Under the pieces are notes generated by a model that was given only the letters and a program-made list of their open reading frames with translations, did not search any database and was not told the DNA's origin. Shown piece after piece: positions 12,260-24,633 of a stretch of DNA of 64,000 nt (positions within the stretch are counted from its first letter, which is position 1; each line of letters starts with the position of its first letter). Origin of the DNA: Crotophaga sulcirostris (taxonomy: Eukaryota > Chordata > Aves > Cuculiformes > Crotophagidae); the NCBI GenBank assembly GCA_013397455.1, contig VYZB01000173.1, positions 124,001-188,000 on the forward strand. Direction: 5' to 3'. A program made the position numbers and the translations under genes.

Positions 12260-15200
12260 CCTGGACCTTAATGCTATGGACTTAAGCCTGATATTGTTTT
12301 GGGTAGTTTTAGCATGGTTTTGTAGCTTAATTTCTTCTGACAGTGAGAAAGAACCCTTAAGGTTTCTGTAAACCAGCATGTTTATGAGTGAGTGCCAAAC
12401 AGAGAGCCGGGTCCAACGCGGCCTGCGAGCAGCCAGCCCCAACGCTGCAAAATTACACGATAGAGCACAGGATGTGCCACAAGGCATTAATCTCCCAGCG
12501 CACAATTTCAGCCTTGAAATCTCTGCGTGACAGATACATGAGCAGCTCAGACATGACTGAGGGAAGTTCAATGAAGCAGCAAATTACAGCTCTGCCCAGG
12601 ATTTTCCACCCGAGATACCACATAGGTATTTCCCAGTACTCACTCAGCGGCAATTGTGGTCAGAGCAGCTCCGTGCTGGCGTCTTGTGGTGACACCACTG
12701 CTGTGATGGTGCTGGTGGTCACAAGGCCTGGGCCACAGCAGGGCACTGTCACCAGAAAACAGATGAGCGGTGCCAGCCCAACCCAACAAAAGTCACTTGC
12801 ATAGACCCAACGAGCTCCAAAGAAGCCCTTTGGTACCTGCTCGGAGGCATCTCATGGGTGAGCCCCATCCTGACGACCCTCAGGGTGCCCTGTTTCAATC
12901 TGGCCCAGGACAAGGAATGGTTGTCAGCCTGGACCTTACTGACTGCTCATGAGCAAATCATGAACATCTAGGACTTCTCTAATGCATCCCTATTTGGATC
13001 TCCATGTGTTTTCCAGACTTGAGATAGGACAGACGGCAAGACAGAGGCAAGAAGAGAAGCAGCATGACACAGTGCCTATGGAGACAGAAGCAGGAAGCTG
13101 AGCCCACCTAAGAAACATCTCCAGGGATGCGCCCAGTCACTCTGCAGTGATCTCAGCTTCAGAAGGCAATTTAAGCTATAGCTTAAGGAACATCTCATCC
13201 ATTCCTGACCTGGTCCATTCAAAGAAATCCCTCTGCATCCCCAAACAAAATAATTTTCCTGAACTTACTGATATTTTAACTAGAAGTACAGTTCGTTTTG
13301 GCTGTTGTGGACAGGGTGGAGGTTTGCACACAGTTACACACTGTGCCAGTAACTGCAAGGAAGGAAAAGCACCACGAAGAGAGAAGCAGCAGAACCACCA
13401 CGTACATCCCTGAAGCATCCTCCAACCAGGGCATCTCCACCAGAGCACAGCCAAGAGCACTGCCTGCCCAAGCAGCCAAGGAAAACCACAACAAGGATTC
13501 TTATCACAGTACTGCATGTGTGTGGATTATTTCACTTGGCTCCCTTTGGAGCTCTTCTAATCTTTTCCTTTATGATTACTATTAAACAAGTCATATTCCT
13601 TACGGAATTTCCTAACTGTGTCTGTTTATATTTTTCTCTACATCATAGTTAATATTTTAAGATCGCCTCTCTTTTTTTTTTCCTCTTTTATTTCACATTC
13701 ATGTGTTTTTCCTCATTTTATAAATTAGGTTTCTTGTTTAGTAGCCATGACAACAATGGACCGTAGTGGTTACACCACAGCCAGGGGCTTTTTTTTAATG
13801 TTCTCCCCCCCAAGCTGGCTTACATAAAATATCTTGTAAGTAAATAGAAGCATAAAATGAAAGCAGTAGGTTTGGTACTGACTCCTCCTCCTTTCCCTCT
13901 AGTGACCCACTTCAACAAGACTTCCCAGCATGGTGGATGAGGACTCATTTGGCTTTAATCCTGCAAAGTCTTATCCACTTACTTAACTTCAATGGGAATA
14001 CTCCAAGCACATCAGGTGAAACACATATGTAAGTCTTTAAAACCTGTGTCTAAAAGGCGGAAAGCAAAATGTTGGAGCTGCATTTTCCTTCTGGGCGTTG
14101 ATCTTTGCACAACAGCCAAAGGGTCACAGTGCTACGGGTGTGAGCCTAGTCCTGGGGGTGAAGATAGGGTGACTTCCATGACATGCTGCAGTTGAACATC
14201 ATCTTCTGAACAAGGACTACCATCAGATGGGCAGCTGCAGCTCCTGCACAGTCACCTGATGGCTTTTGCTCTCTTGCTCTGGATTCTCAACAAAACGCAG
14301 TGGCTGGAGGCAGCACGACCCTGCACGCTGCACTTCAATTAGCAGGATGCGGTGATTAAAGCCTCTTCATCAGAGCAACCTGGAGACCAGGCAAAGGAAT
14401 TTCAAAGCAAAGGGGCATCATATCAACAAATGCATTTTTTCTGACCTTTTTGTTAAAAACATGAACATTATATTTAATCTTCTAGGATGTTGGTAACCAG
14501 TAGCTTAGAAGGAATTCAGGCTTTTGGAAAAATAGGAGCATATTTTAGTTTAGACTTCCCCCACAGCACAGTAAATAGCAATGGGTTACAGATCTGTGTT
14601 CACCCATGGCAAGAGATAACTAAAATTCCATGGTGTTTTTTACGTACTGTGCATAAAATACCAATTACATCGAGGGCCAGCCACACTGAAAGCAATGTTG
14701 GATCCAGAGGAGGCAACAAGGAAGTGAAAAGGCTGGGAATTCAACAAAGGCAGATGAACCTTTAATACGGCAGAACCTCTGGGAGCCCTGAGACACTGAG
14801 TCCAGATGTTCCGAGGTCGATGTAACCTGACTCCAAGAAGGAAGAGGATGTATTTCTTAAAATTCCCTGTTGTGCTTTAATTTACTGCAGCCTTGCAGAG
14901 GACGCATGTGGTGATCACAGGTGGAGTTGCAGATTGGCCATAAACATGAGGCTGGGGGCAAAAGACTCCAGCCATTTCAGGCTTGGCTGCCAAGACAGTT
15001 GAGGCATGAATTTCCATGAAAATATCTCCGTCCCCTTCCCCTGTGCTCTAGTAGTCGGTAATGGGGGCCAGAAGAAAACCCTCCATCAGAGACTGTGGGC
15101 ACCAACAACCCTTTTACTGACGGCAACTGGGACCAAAAGTAGGCAACAGCCTGAAAGGAGGCTCTCCAGATGATGACCTCTTCTTCATTGGGTGGAGAAG

Positions 15201-16991
15201 GGGAAGGAACTCAGGATGAATGGCAATATTTTGAACACCTATTTCGTACCTGCAGTCACATTTCTTCCGCGTAGCCCCAGGAAAAATGTCTCTGGACTTC
15301 TTTAGCATCCCTGAACACTTTGCTGGGAGGAAAGAAAATATTGGCCCCACAGTGTCTCTGGCACCATCCCATCTGCCCACTGAGTCATGGAGATGGAGCT
15401 GGTTTGCATGTGCCGGGTTTCAGAGTGCCCCCTCCCCCCAATCCTGACCCTTTTACCTTGGCTTTGCTCCCTCTGAGGCTTCTGGCCCCGGTAATGATCA
15501 GCGTTTGAGTAGGGAACTGGCAGATTTGCTGCTGTTGCTACAGAGGGATTTGCATGGGGATTAGAACTGGTTTTCAAGGGTTGGTTATGGAATAAATGAC
15601 ATTATTGATGCAATAAAAACAATCCCTGTCGCTTCCCCATTCTCCACTCTGCCATACTAATTCCCAACCTTGATCCAAACAAACAATACAGTATGATTTG
15701 TTTCTCCAGATAAATTTTGTTAAATCTATGTTGACTGTGCTCTGAGTTTTTCACTGCCCCTGTATTTCTGCCTCTCTCCAGAGCACCCAGCAGCAGGAGT
15801 AGGCAGGTGCTCTATAAAGCAGACCGTGATGTGATGGCTGACTCCTGAATGAGAAATGATTGTCCTTCCTTCTCTCCCAACCTGTTCCATGCTATAGGAA
15901 TGCAGAATTCAGCAAATCTCTTTCCCTAACCTCTTACTTTGCTCAGGAAGAATGACCTGAGCAAAATTCAACCTCTTCCAAAATCCACCGTCTCCTCATG
16001 GATGGAGGATGCAGCTGAAAGAGATATGGAGGAAGCTCCGACCCTGAAGTCTACGCAGCCTTGGGACTCCTAGCACAGGACAGCCCAGATCCACACAGCA
16101 AGACAAGCAGCAGTAAAAGGCACTGGGTAAAAATGTTACCTGCAGAGGAACTGGTTAAGGTAAGGATAAAAATTAATTCATCAGTTTCTTCTGACCAGGA
16201 AAAAAGATGAGCTTCACAAAGAAACAAACAGTACAGTCATTAGAGAGATCTGTACCTGCCAGGCACTTTAGGCACTGAAAAACAGGTAAGAATAACTGGT
16301 TTTGCATCCCAAGAGGACACAGAGGAGAATATCTGAGTACATGGCCAAGGGGTCACTTCCATTCCTGTGGCTCATGACCTGGAACGGGAGCAGATGAACA
16401 GGAAACGCACTGCTACGAAACACCAGGAGGGAGCATTTTGCAAAGACCATTTGGTGTGGGAGGTTTTGGTTCCTCACTGCATCTGCTTGTTCTCATGGCT
16501 TCACTGGTTAGAAAGGCCACTGCCACAGGCTCAGGCATTCCACTCAGAGCACACCTAAGGCTTTGACATCCTCAAAGGGGAAAAAGAAGGTTCAGCTACA
16601 TCCTGGGGGAGAAACATTAATGAAGCACATGCATCTGCGAAGGTGACTTCAAGCCCACCTTGAGCTGATGGTGCTGAGCTGGCCAGAACAGCTCCAGTCT
16701 GGGCTGTTGGCACAAACACAACGCAGAGCATTACCCAAATGCTACAGAAACCAGCCAAGATGACACAGGGGCACTCCAGAGGCAAGAGGGACAGCCAGGC
16801 AGCCACCTGCCACCGCAAGGAGAAGGGGCGCCTCTGAAATACCTGACACTTTCCCCCTCTCTGCTTGCTTCCTCGCTCTCAAGGTGCAAGTAATTAACTC
16901 ACGTGCCCTACCAACCCTGGCAATAATCTGGTACTGAACACTCCCAAACCGCTCTGAGGATTTACCTCTTATGTTATGAGCTTTTCTGCTT
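12260..16991. other. CR1-free intronic stretch (4.7 kb)
   Basis: One of the two longest repeat-poor stretches of the window. There is a T-rich patch at about 13660-13690, and 'gacaacaatgg' near 13748 fits a SOX-type binding core, which is expected by chance at this length. No coding frame matches a known family. Confidence 0.5.
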
Positions 16992-17159
16992 CCAGAGAAG
17001 TCGTGGCTGCCCCACCCCTAGAGGTGTTCAAGGTCAGGTTGGATGGGGCTTTGAGCCCACTTATCCAGTGGGAGGTGTCCCTGCCCATGGCAGGGGGTGG
17101 AACTGGATGGGCTTTGAGGTCCCTTCCAACCCAACCCATTCAATTGTTCTATGATTCTG
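16992..17159 (+). repeat. CR1 LINE 3' end, type A
   Basis: Begins 'ccagagaagtcgtggctgcc', contains 'cctgcccatggcagggggtg' and ends 'caattgttctatgattctg'. It keeps the last ORF2 codons (EVFKVRLDGALSPLIQWEV). Confidence 0.93.
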
Positions 17160-17893
17160 CTAGAGTTTCTCCATGCTCCTGTTGCACCACCTTGTATGTA
17201 GAATTTGTGCAACTGGGAGAGGCCCATGCTCTGCTCACATAGATGTTTCCTCTAACACCAGCATGAGTTCAGTAATGATAGGTTTCATAGAAGGGAACTA
17301 TTTTTTTTAGGTTTTAGAGGGTTCAGCTCCTTGGATCTTTATTAGCTGAGTGAATCAGCTGCGTGGTTACCAGAAAGCCACTGGGATTTTCTCTTTCATC
17401 TCTCCTCTCATCAGCACGAGTCATGAAAAGTGCCGATGCGATGAGTAGGGAACATTGTTTTAGACACTTGCTTTCTTGGCCTTTACAGAACTGGCACTGA
17501 TCTGAGGTTTCATGGCGCTTGCAAGTTTTTCTCATTAAAGTGGGGTGTAGATTTAAAGTGCCTTATCTTCTCCTGAATAGCTCCACATGTGGACACCAAG
17601 CCCAGACCAAGCCTATGTTGTTTCTGTTTTGCTTAAACAATCTTCAAAGAGGGTTGAAAGGAGCAGCTGATCAGGAACACCTTCTGTGGACAAACGAACC
17701 GTCAGCGTGCTCCTGGCAGAGACAAAACTAAAATGCAAGAGTCCCACAGGAGAAAGCAAGAGAGGTGAGATCTCATGCTGCAAACACTGCCCTCAAACAA
17801 GGCACTTTGGGGCTTCAGGCTCAGCTCAGTTCATCTACTGACCCAGTTCATGGTAGCAAGAAAAATCCATTACCCTCTGCAAAATGCCAAAAT
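17160..17893. other. Intronic sequence, nothing recognised
   Basis: Unique-looking sequence; an eight-T run lies at about 17302-17309. No gene or repeat is supported. Confidence 0.55.
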
Positions 17894-17964
17894 TTTGTTG
17901 GGCTGACAGCTGGACTGGATGATCTTAGAAGTTCTTTCCAACCTTAATGAATCCATGATTCTAA
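17894..17964 (+). repeat. CR1 LINE 3' end, type B, very short
   Basis: Only about 70 bp: 'tgttgggctgacagctggac', 'gatgatcttagaagttcttt' and 'ccaaccttaatgaatccatg' with a worn tail. It is severely 5'-truncated. Confidence 0.88.
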
Positions 17965-19519
17965 GAACATTACCCCAAGGAAAAGTGAGACTTGGGGTCT
18001 GCTAACAATTCTCCAGGCGAGGATCATCACTAAACATCATGCAGTGCCTCCATCCTACGCGTGGGTGGGTGCAGGCCCTGCGAAGAGCCAGGCACTTCTG
18101 CCTCCATCCAAGTGCAACATCACTCATCTCGGCCAGCGCGGCAAACAAACCACAGCTGCTCCAAGAGTATCTCGCACTAAGCAGCGATTTCTCTGAGTCA
18201 CCGGCTCCAAGAAACCTCAGTTTTAATAGGAAGATGAAAGTAATGAGTGACACAGGTTTCCTGCGATTTCTAGCTGTTGCATCACCAAAGAGATAATGTC
18301 TTTGGGGGTGCCTGGGGAATCAGATAACACAGCTGTGTAAACTGCGTGTGGGCTAAAGTATCTCAGGGCCGCATCCTCATCCCAACACTTCCAAATCAAA
18401 ATAAAACCTCTCTGGAGGCAGCATCATTACAGAGAAACATTAAACCCAGCAACTTGGCTTGGAACAAGCAAATGAGTTATTTTCAACAAAGCAGGACACT
18501 ACAAAACCCATCTTCACCTCTATCCCTAAGCAGCCTGGACACCAAGCTCCACAGCTTTGTCTTTACTCTGAAATTACATGGGATTCATTTTAATGGCTTT
18601 AGCTAAAGCTACCCAATCTTTGTGCAAGGGATACTGGTAAAAGTTGCACCTCTGATCCGTGGGTAGTTTTACAGACGTACCTCCAGCTGACACAAGGTGT
18701 GTTTAAATCCATCTATCCACACGCATGAAAGATGCACTCATGTAACTTGGCAGAAAATCACTAAATGAAATATGCAAACTAATTAAAGAAACAGAGTTGA
18801 CCACCTGGGAGGACAGCAGGTATTGTCTGAGCACACAGGTATGTCCCAATGAGCTTTGAGATACCCTGATTGCACCAAATGAAGATCTGGCCCGCCCACG
18901 AGTTGGTACCTGCAGTCCAGGTCTTTGCCCATCAGGTCCCAGGGCAGCCAATGTGTGCACTGCAGCGATGATTTTCTACCCTAGCACACCCTTCCCTGTG
19001 GGTACAGCAGTTGAGGAAGACTCTGGCTGCTGGAAGATGCGTCGAGCTACGTCTCTGCGTGGAAATTTGGATACGGTTAAAGGCAGAGTCAACAGTCTGA
19101 TCTTCAGTGCCTGGAGAGGACAGTGTGTTCAGGGGAGCTCTGACCCATGAGGCTCCCTGGCTTTGATCATCTGAAGCCAGAAACCCAAGGTAAGAACTTA
19201 ATTTAAACTGCTTTGGCAGCCAATGAGACCAGAGGAAAGACTAAAGAGCAGCAATGGTAGGAAGCCCTCATTTGAGCCAGACGAGCTCACTGAAGCCATT
19301 AACTGTAGTAAAATCCTCCCCTCACCCCCCAGAACAGTGCACAAAAGGCAACAGCCCACTCCCAACCCCTTCCACTTCTCAAATGGGCACGTTCTGTATT
19401 CACACATCTATATCTGATGCTATTAAATGAGTCTCTTCATAATACACGTATTAAAAATTCTCTTTAAAATGAGTTCATAATCTGCCATCTGTTTCCAGTT
19501 AGGCTGTTCTGATCTCTTC

Positions 19520-19536
19520 TTTTTTTTTTTTTTTTT
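19520..19536. repeat. Poly(T) run, 17 bases
   Basis: Uninterrupted T17. No retroposon could be recognised next to it, so its origin is unclear. Confidence 0.95.
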
Positions 19537-21299
19537 GAAATTGGATATAAAACATTATTTAAAGGTCCCGAAATCTAGATGGTGGGGGGAGAGAAACCAA
19601 AATCCAAATGCTCCCCTCTAACCCCCCCACTGTCACCCTGCTGAAAAACAAAGAGCTGGTGAGAGGTGAGGGCTGGGAAGATGCAGTGTGTCCAATGTAC
19701 AGAAAATGTGATTAAACTTGGAAGAACTTCACCATCACTTCAAGCCATTACACTGAAACTGGATAAATCGACAGCTTAAACAGAGATTGGACACGTATTA
19801 GTGGGCGAGCCCGTTGGCTTGGGCAATGTTAATGGATCATAATGGTTTTAGTTCACTTTAGTAGCTACACCTAAACATAAACAAATAATCATCACTGGAA
19901 ATATGCCAGCAGTTCATGTTCAAGATCATGTCATGGACTTCCATAACATCTCTGGTTTATAGCTGGTCTGGCTCTTATTAGACATAATGTTTTATACGGA
20001 CACTTACACATACATGCAATCACATGTGCACCCATACTTTATGTCCTATCCTTGTTTGGACCCAAAGCACCGAGCAAATCACATCTGGAAAGTGCAGATG
20101 TTTTGAAGCTATTGCAGCCTCGCCAACTCATATCGTTTCACTGACAACATCGCCGTAATTGATTTTTCTCTTTCAGCCTAAGCACCTGGAAATTTTGCAA
20201 GAGGACTGCAGACACAAAGGTTCTGGATTGCAGAGAAAACTTGAAAATCAAATGCAAAATTAAAACAGGGGAGGGAAAAAACCCAACCCTGCCCCAGAGC
20301 CCAAGGAGCCAAAGCACTCCACAACCTCTTCCCTTGGCAAAGGAAGAACCGCATGCGGTGGATGTCGGCCATGTCATTCAATACGGCTCTGGAAGGTGTT
20401 CACGTAGTGCGAAGAGGAGAGCAGTGTAAAGCCTACACAGAAAATGAGACCTGAGAGTACCCTGGAAGGCCTTAACAGGGAAGAAAAGCCACGGGCAGCC
20501 AGAATTAGTTGCATTTTCATTATACTTGCAATCTTGCAATCTGGGGATCTAACTTCTCATCTCTGAATGTCAGTGTTTAGCAAAACACCTAAGGACATGG
20601 GACCTAAAGGTCCCCTGGGTGTCACTGGCTTGGTCATGGTGGTTACTGTGGCATGGAGATGATACCAACGGCACCGAACTGGGCCAGTGCAGCTGGGACA
20701 GCCCAACACACGTGGCACCTTCCACCACGAACCTGAAACTCAGCTGGAACTCATCCCTCTGGCACAGTCGTACGCTCTCTCCCCTCCCTGCCACCATATC
20801 CTTTGCCATATGAGCAAACACACGTTGTTCTGAAACTAAACCAGTGCTCTTGGATGGCCAAACTCTTCCTGGCCCCAAAACCAAGAGCCCCACTCAACAG
20901 TGAAAATTAATACAGACCTTCCTGCTGCATTTTTACAGCCATGGCAGAGCTCTACATCCTGGGGGCCTCCCAGGCAAATCTGATTTAATAGCTGGGTGTA
21001 AAATCTTGCTCTCAGGTTTAATAAGCAAAGCCACTATCAGTAGCAAAGGTGAGATGATGGGTATCCCAGCTCAGGGGATCTCAACAAGATGCTTCCAAGA
21101 GATGCTAAACCCTCCTTCTTGGAAACTTAGTATGTTTCAAGTCAACAACCAAACGCAGAGGTACCAAAAATCAAGGACTGACAAGTGTCCCAAATAACCA
21201 CATTTTTCTTTCCAATTTAAAAAAAAAACCCAACAATCTGCAAACCCAAGGCTGTGGGATCTCTCCAAAGTTTCTCTCTGCGTGCCAGCAGAATGACTG

Positions 21300-21780
21300 A
21301 TGGTAAATCACACCAGCTCCAGGGCTCCGGCGCAGACTGCTGCCAGGCGGCTCCGCCTGTTGGAGTCACTGACGGTCCCCTTTCCAATTAATCAAGTTCC
21401 CATACTGATTAACAGCATGATTCATGTCTCTCGTTAGGCGCATTCTGTAACAAACAAGGCTGTATTTCAAGGCCGCTGGCTTAATGGTTAAAATAAATAC
21501 CTTCCAAATTTCTATTTTCAAGTAGCTGAACCTTTTCCACCTTTACAACTAATTCAGACTTCCTTCAAATTATTTTTCTAAGTAATATAACAATTTGTTT
21601 TTCATTAGAGCTTGTCAAAGCCGGACTTGGGTTTATTTTGAGAGAAACCAGTGCTCTCCAGAAACTGTTTAGTACAATTTGAATGACGCCCAAAGGGGTT
21701 ATTGCAGCCACAATCAAAATAGAGTTTACAGCACTGGCTTGGGGTGACACTTTATTTAATGATTTAAAAAAAAAAGAGAG
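21300..21780. promoter_or_regulatory. Candidate conserved non-coding element
   Basis: Non-repetitive, stop-rich, AT-rich sequence with clustered TAAT cores (ccaattaatcaagttccc, actgattaacagcatgattc) after a GC-rich lead (ccaggcggctccgcctg). This look is typical of vertebrate intronic enhancers, but the sequence alone cannot prove conservation. LMF1 lies beside the developmental gene SOX8 in mammals, so regulatory elements in its introns are plausible. Confidence 0.2.
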
Positions 21781-22745
21781 AGAAGAGAACAAACCCCCAA
21801 GCCCCCTGAATCAGGAGCTAATTAAATGCACTCCTATGGCTAACAGTAAGTGTTTCTAACTCACTCCGACTACTGCAGAATGCAAGAACATAACTTGTTG
21901 CTAACTAATACCAGACACCATTATATGAGCAGTGTTATTTACTGATTTGGGGTGGTACGCGCTGGTATTCCCATGTCTGGCACAGCAGTCTTGCCTGGCA
22001 ACAGATATTATCAAGCTGGATGTGAAATTAACTATCGAAGCGATTAAAAGTTTGGGTTCTGCCTACTTAAGTTAGATTTTTTTGGGGTGGTGGGGGGTAA
22101 ACTGGGTATTTAATTTAAGGTGGCTAAATGTAACAAAATCTGCCCTGGAACTCCCTTTGATTTCACATGCCTTTTGTTTTGCCGTTGAGAAAGTCAAGCT
22201 GGAGCCGCGCCAGGGCTGCGCGCAGAGGCTGGAGGATGAGCCAGAGGCAGGGGGACCGCGGGACTGGGATGGGTGCACAGGGCTGGCCCAAAGGCTGCAG
22301 AGCTGATGATTAATCTCCATAATCCCAGTCCAGTGCTTCAAGGTTCCCAAACAACCTTTTAAAACACCCTGCATCCTCCATCTCAGATTTGAGTCCAAAG
22401 CAGCTTTTTAAATAATTGAGCTGCAAAATCATTTTCCATTGGACCAGTCCTCCCTGAGCAGCAAACTCATGTTCTGCTGTTAATTTTCCAGGGTCGTTCT
22501 CCATTTGTTGTTTTTCTCTAAACCACAACAAAATCAACAAAATTTGGACTTTTGTGAAGTTTGAATTTCCCCTTTGTTTGCATTGAGGAAGGTTGCACTG
22601 CTGCCCAGTCCCAGCAGTGAACATCCACTCGTGTACACCCTCCCAGGGGTACTGGGCTGGGGGCACGACACTCTCTGCAATCAACATTGAGGGGGACCTG
22701 CAGGTGAAATCAGAGGCTGGCATAGGGATATCACCAGGAGGAGTG

Positions 22746-22780
22746 ATATCATATTGTATTGTATCATATCCTATCGTATC
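22746..22780. repeat. Pentanucleotide array on a CR1 tail
   Basis: Seven 5-bp units of the form NTATY (atatc, atatt, gtatt, gtatc, atatc, ctatc, gtatc) at the 3' tail of the minus-strand CR1 that follows. The unit is the reverse complement of the array 1 kb away at 23756-23840. Confidence 0.85.
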
Positions 22781-22961
22781 ATGGAACGGTTTGGGTTGGA
22801 AGAGACCTTAAAGACCATCTTTCCTGGAGCTCCTTTCAGTACTGGAAGGACACTATAAAGTCTTGCTGGAGCCTTCTCTTCTCCAGGCTGAACAAGCCCA
22901 ACTCTCTCTGCCTGTCTTCATAGCAGAGGTGCTCCAGCCCTTGGATCATCTTCGTAGCCCT
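22781..22961 (-). repeat. CR1 LINE fragment with internal deletion, type A or D
   Basis: 'atggaacggtttgggttgga' and 'agagaccttaaagaccatc' mark the 3' end. The sequence then jumps straight to the ORF2 block 'tttcctggagctcctttcag' and on to 'ccagcccttggatcatcttc'. About 250 bp present in other copies is missing at the junction near 22820. The loss removes the type-diagnostic block. Confidence 0.88.
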
Positions 22962-23755
22962 AAGTCATTTTCCTCTTCTTTTTTTTAAGCAGAAAACAGT
23001 TGTTGAATAAATACACATTTTCTACCCCTTTTTCCCTTGACTTGGATAAACTGCAACCTCCTGAAAATGTTGATGGAAATGGACATTTTCCTCTAGTTGA
23101 TCCTTTTTCCCTCTCCTCTTCATGGGAGGCGAAACAGGAGTTTTCCCCCTTCTCTTTTGGGAGAGGAGGACCAACTCCCACACTTCCACTGTTCCTGCCA
23201 TGCCACAAGCCATCGGAGGGATGAGCTGCCCTTCCAGCCACACACACACAAATTAAATCATGCTGTGGCAGTGCCACAGCTGCAACATATTGTGTTGATG
23301 ACTTAGGAGGTAGCAGAGGTCACAGCAGCAGCCCAGGGAGAAGGAACAAAAATGAAACAGCTCCCCCCTTCCCAGCAGAAAGTGTCTGAATCCAGTGTTT
23401 GTTTTCACTTGTCAGATACGAGCTTGCTTTTGCTCTTTTTCTTAGGCTGGCGTAAATCAGATATGTCTCCAAGATTATCAGAGTTACACACATCCCAGGG
23501 TTGTGGCAGAAGAACTGGGCCCCTGGTTTATGCTTTGATTATGCACCATAGGACATTTGCATTGCTCGAGTGGTTGGTTTTCTTTGTTGATGAAGAGCAC
23601 CCTTGTTACCTTATGAACACGTTGTGTATGAGAATAAAGCCACTGCCTCATTTGCTATAGGAGCCAGAAAACTCAAGCATCCATTCTACACAGCTCCCAT
23701 AGAGACTGTCCCTGTGAGTACCCCGGAGTTAAGATCGTAAGAAAGACTGCAGATG
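22962..23755. other. Intronic sequence, nothing recognised
   Basis: Contains a short CA repeat at 23239-23250. No coding frame or retroposon identified. Confidence 0.55.
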
Positions 23756-23840
23756 ATATGATATGATATGATATGATATGATATGATATGATATGATATG
23801 ATATGATATGATATGATATCATACGATACGATACGATATG
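23756..23840. repeat. (GATAT)n pentanucleotide microsatellite
   Basis: Twelve perfect ATATG units (23756-23815), then ATATC, three ATACG and one ATATG, making 17 units in all. The variants lie only at the right end, next to a CR1-derived scrap. In translation it gives a YHIIS repeat, which has no coding meaning. An array of this purity is likely to vary in length between individuals. Confidence 0.97.
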
Positions 23841-23847
23841 ATAACGG

Positions 23848-23895
23848 GATGCCATTCAGAGGGACCTGGACAAGCTTGAGAAGTGGCCCCATGAG
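23848..23895 (+). repeat. CR1 ORF2 reverse-transcriptase scrap
   Basis: Encodes DAIQRDLDKLEKW, which matches the CR1 ORF2 segment after the reverse-transcriptase palm (from memory, AIQRDLDRLEKW followed by a KFNKAKC motif). Similarity is lost after 'tggccccatgagga'. It is the only internal, not 3'-terminal, CR1 piece in the window, and it directly follows the pentanucleotide array. Confidence 0.7.
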
Positions 23896-24323
23896 GACTC
23901 AATGATCCTTGCGGGATCTGTCCCTGTAAAGGATAACCCCAACATTCACACTGTGTGTCTGAATGCATTGTCCAAATGCTTCTGGAATATTGTTAGGAAG
24001 TATTGCTGAGAGGATGAGTGTCAGGGAGGAACTGGCGACCCCAGTCTTCGCCACTCTGGCTCCTTTGGGGAACTTCTGTCCCAATGTGTGATGCTGAGGG
24101 CTGAGCTCATCCTCACACAAACATCCTCCCTCCTGGACATGAGGCTGCGCAGAGGATGCTCTGCGCAGGAGAACATACTGGAAGTTTTCAGGGGCCATGG
24201 AAAGGAGTCAGGCTCCCCAGATTCATACAAATCCAAAGGGATTTGAAGGTGTAAAACTCTCCCTGCACCCTAAAACCCCCAAACTGTGCCTATATGGCTA
24301 TGACCCAGAAGAGCACCGTGGAA
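23896..24323. other. Intronic sequence, nothing recognised
   Basis: Unique-looking sequence between two CR1-derived pieces. No feature seen. Confidence 0.55.
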
Positions 24324-24633
24324 GCAAAGCAAAGGGGGTTGGTCTCTTCTCCTTGGTAGCCAGTGATAGGACAAAGGCAAATGGCTTCAAGATGCGCCGG
24401 GGAGATTTAGGTTGGATATTAGGAGGAATTTCTTTACTGAAAGGAGTGTCAAGCATTGGAAGAGGCTGCCCAGGGAGGTGGTTCAGTCACCAACCCTGGA
24501 GGTGTTTAAAAGATGAGTAGATGTCATGCTTGGGGACATGGTCTACTGGCAGACTTAGCAGGGCTGGATCAATCATTGGACTTGATGATCTTAAAGGTCT
24601 TTTCCAACGGAAACCATTCTGTGATTCTGTGAA
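24324..24633 (+). repeat. CR1 LINE fragment, type D
   Basis: Starts near 'aaagggggttggtctcttct', continues 'ggttggatattaggaggaat' and the type D block 'ggggacatggtctactggca', and ends 'ccattctgtgattctgtgaa'. It closely resembles the copy at 37460-37966, including the 'agcagggctggatcaat' stretch, so both belong to one subfamily. Confidence 0.93.

Larger units (their letters stand above)
17965..22745. other. CR1-free intronic stretch (4.8 kb)
   Basis: The longest CR1-free stretch. It holds a 17-base T run (19520-19536), a compact AT-rich region at 21360-21760 that looks like possible conserved non-coding DNA, and a short CpG cluster at about 22204-22262. No coding region recognised. Confidence 0.5.

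Noticed and set aside
23673..23892. Frames encoding a YHIIS repeat
   Set aside because: They are the translation of the pentanucleotide array. The unit length of 5 keeps frames open without coding significance.
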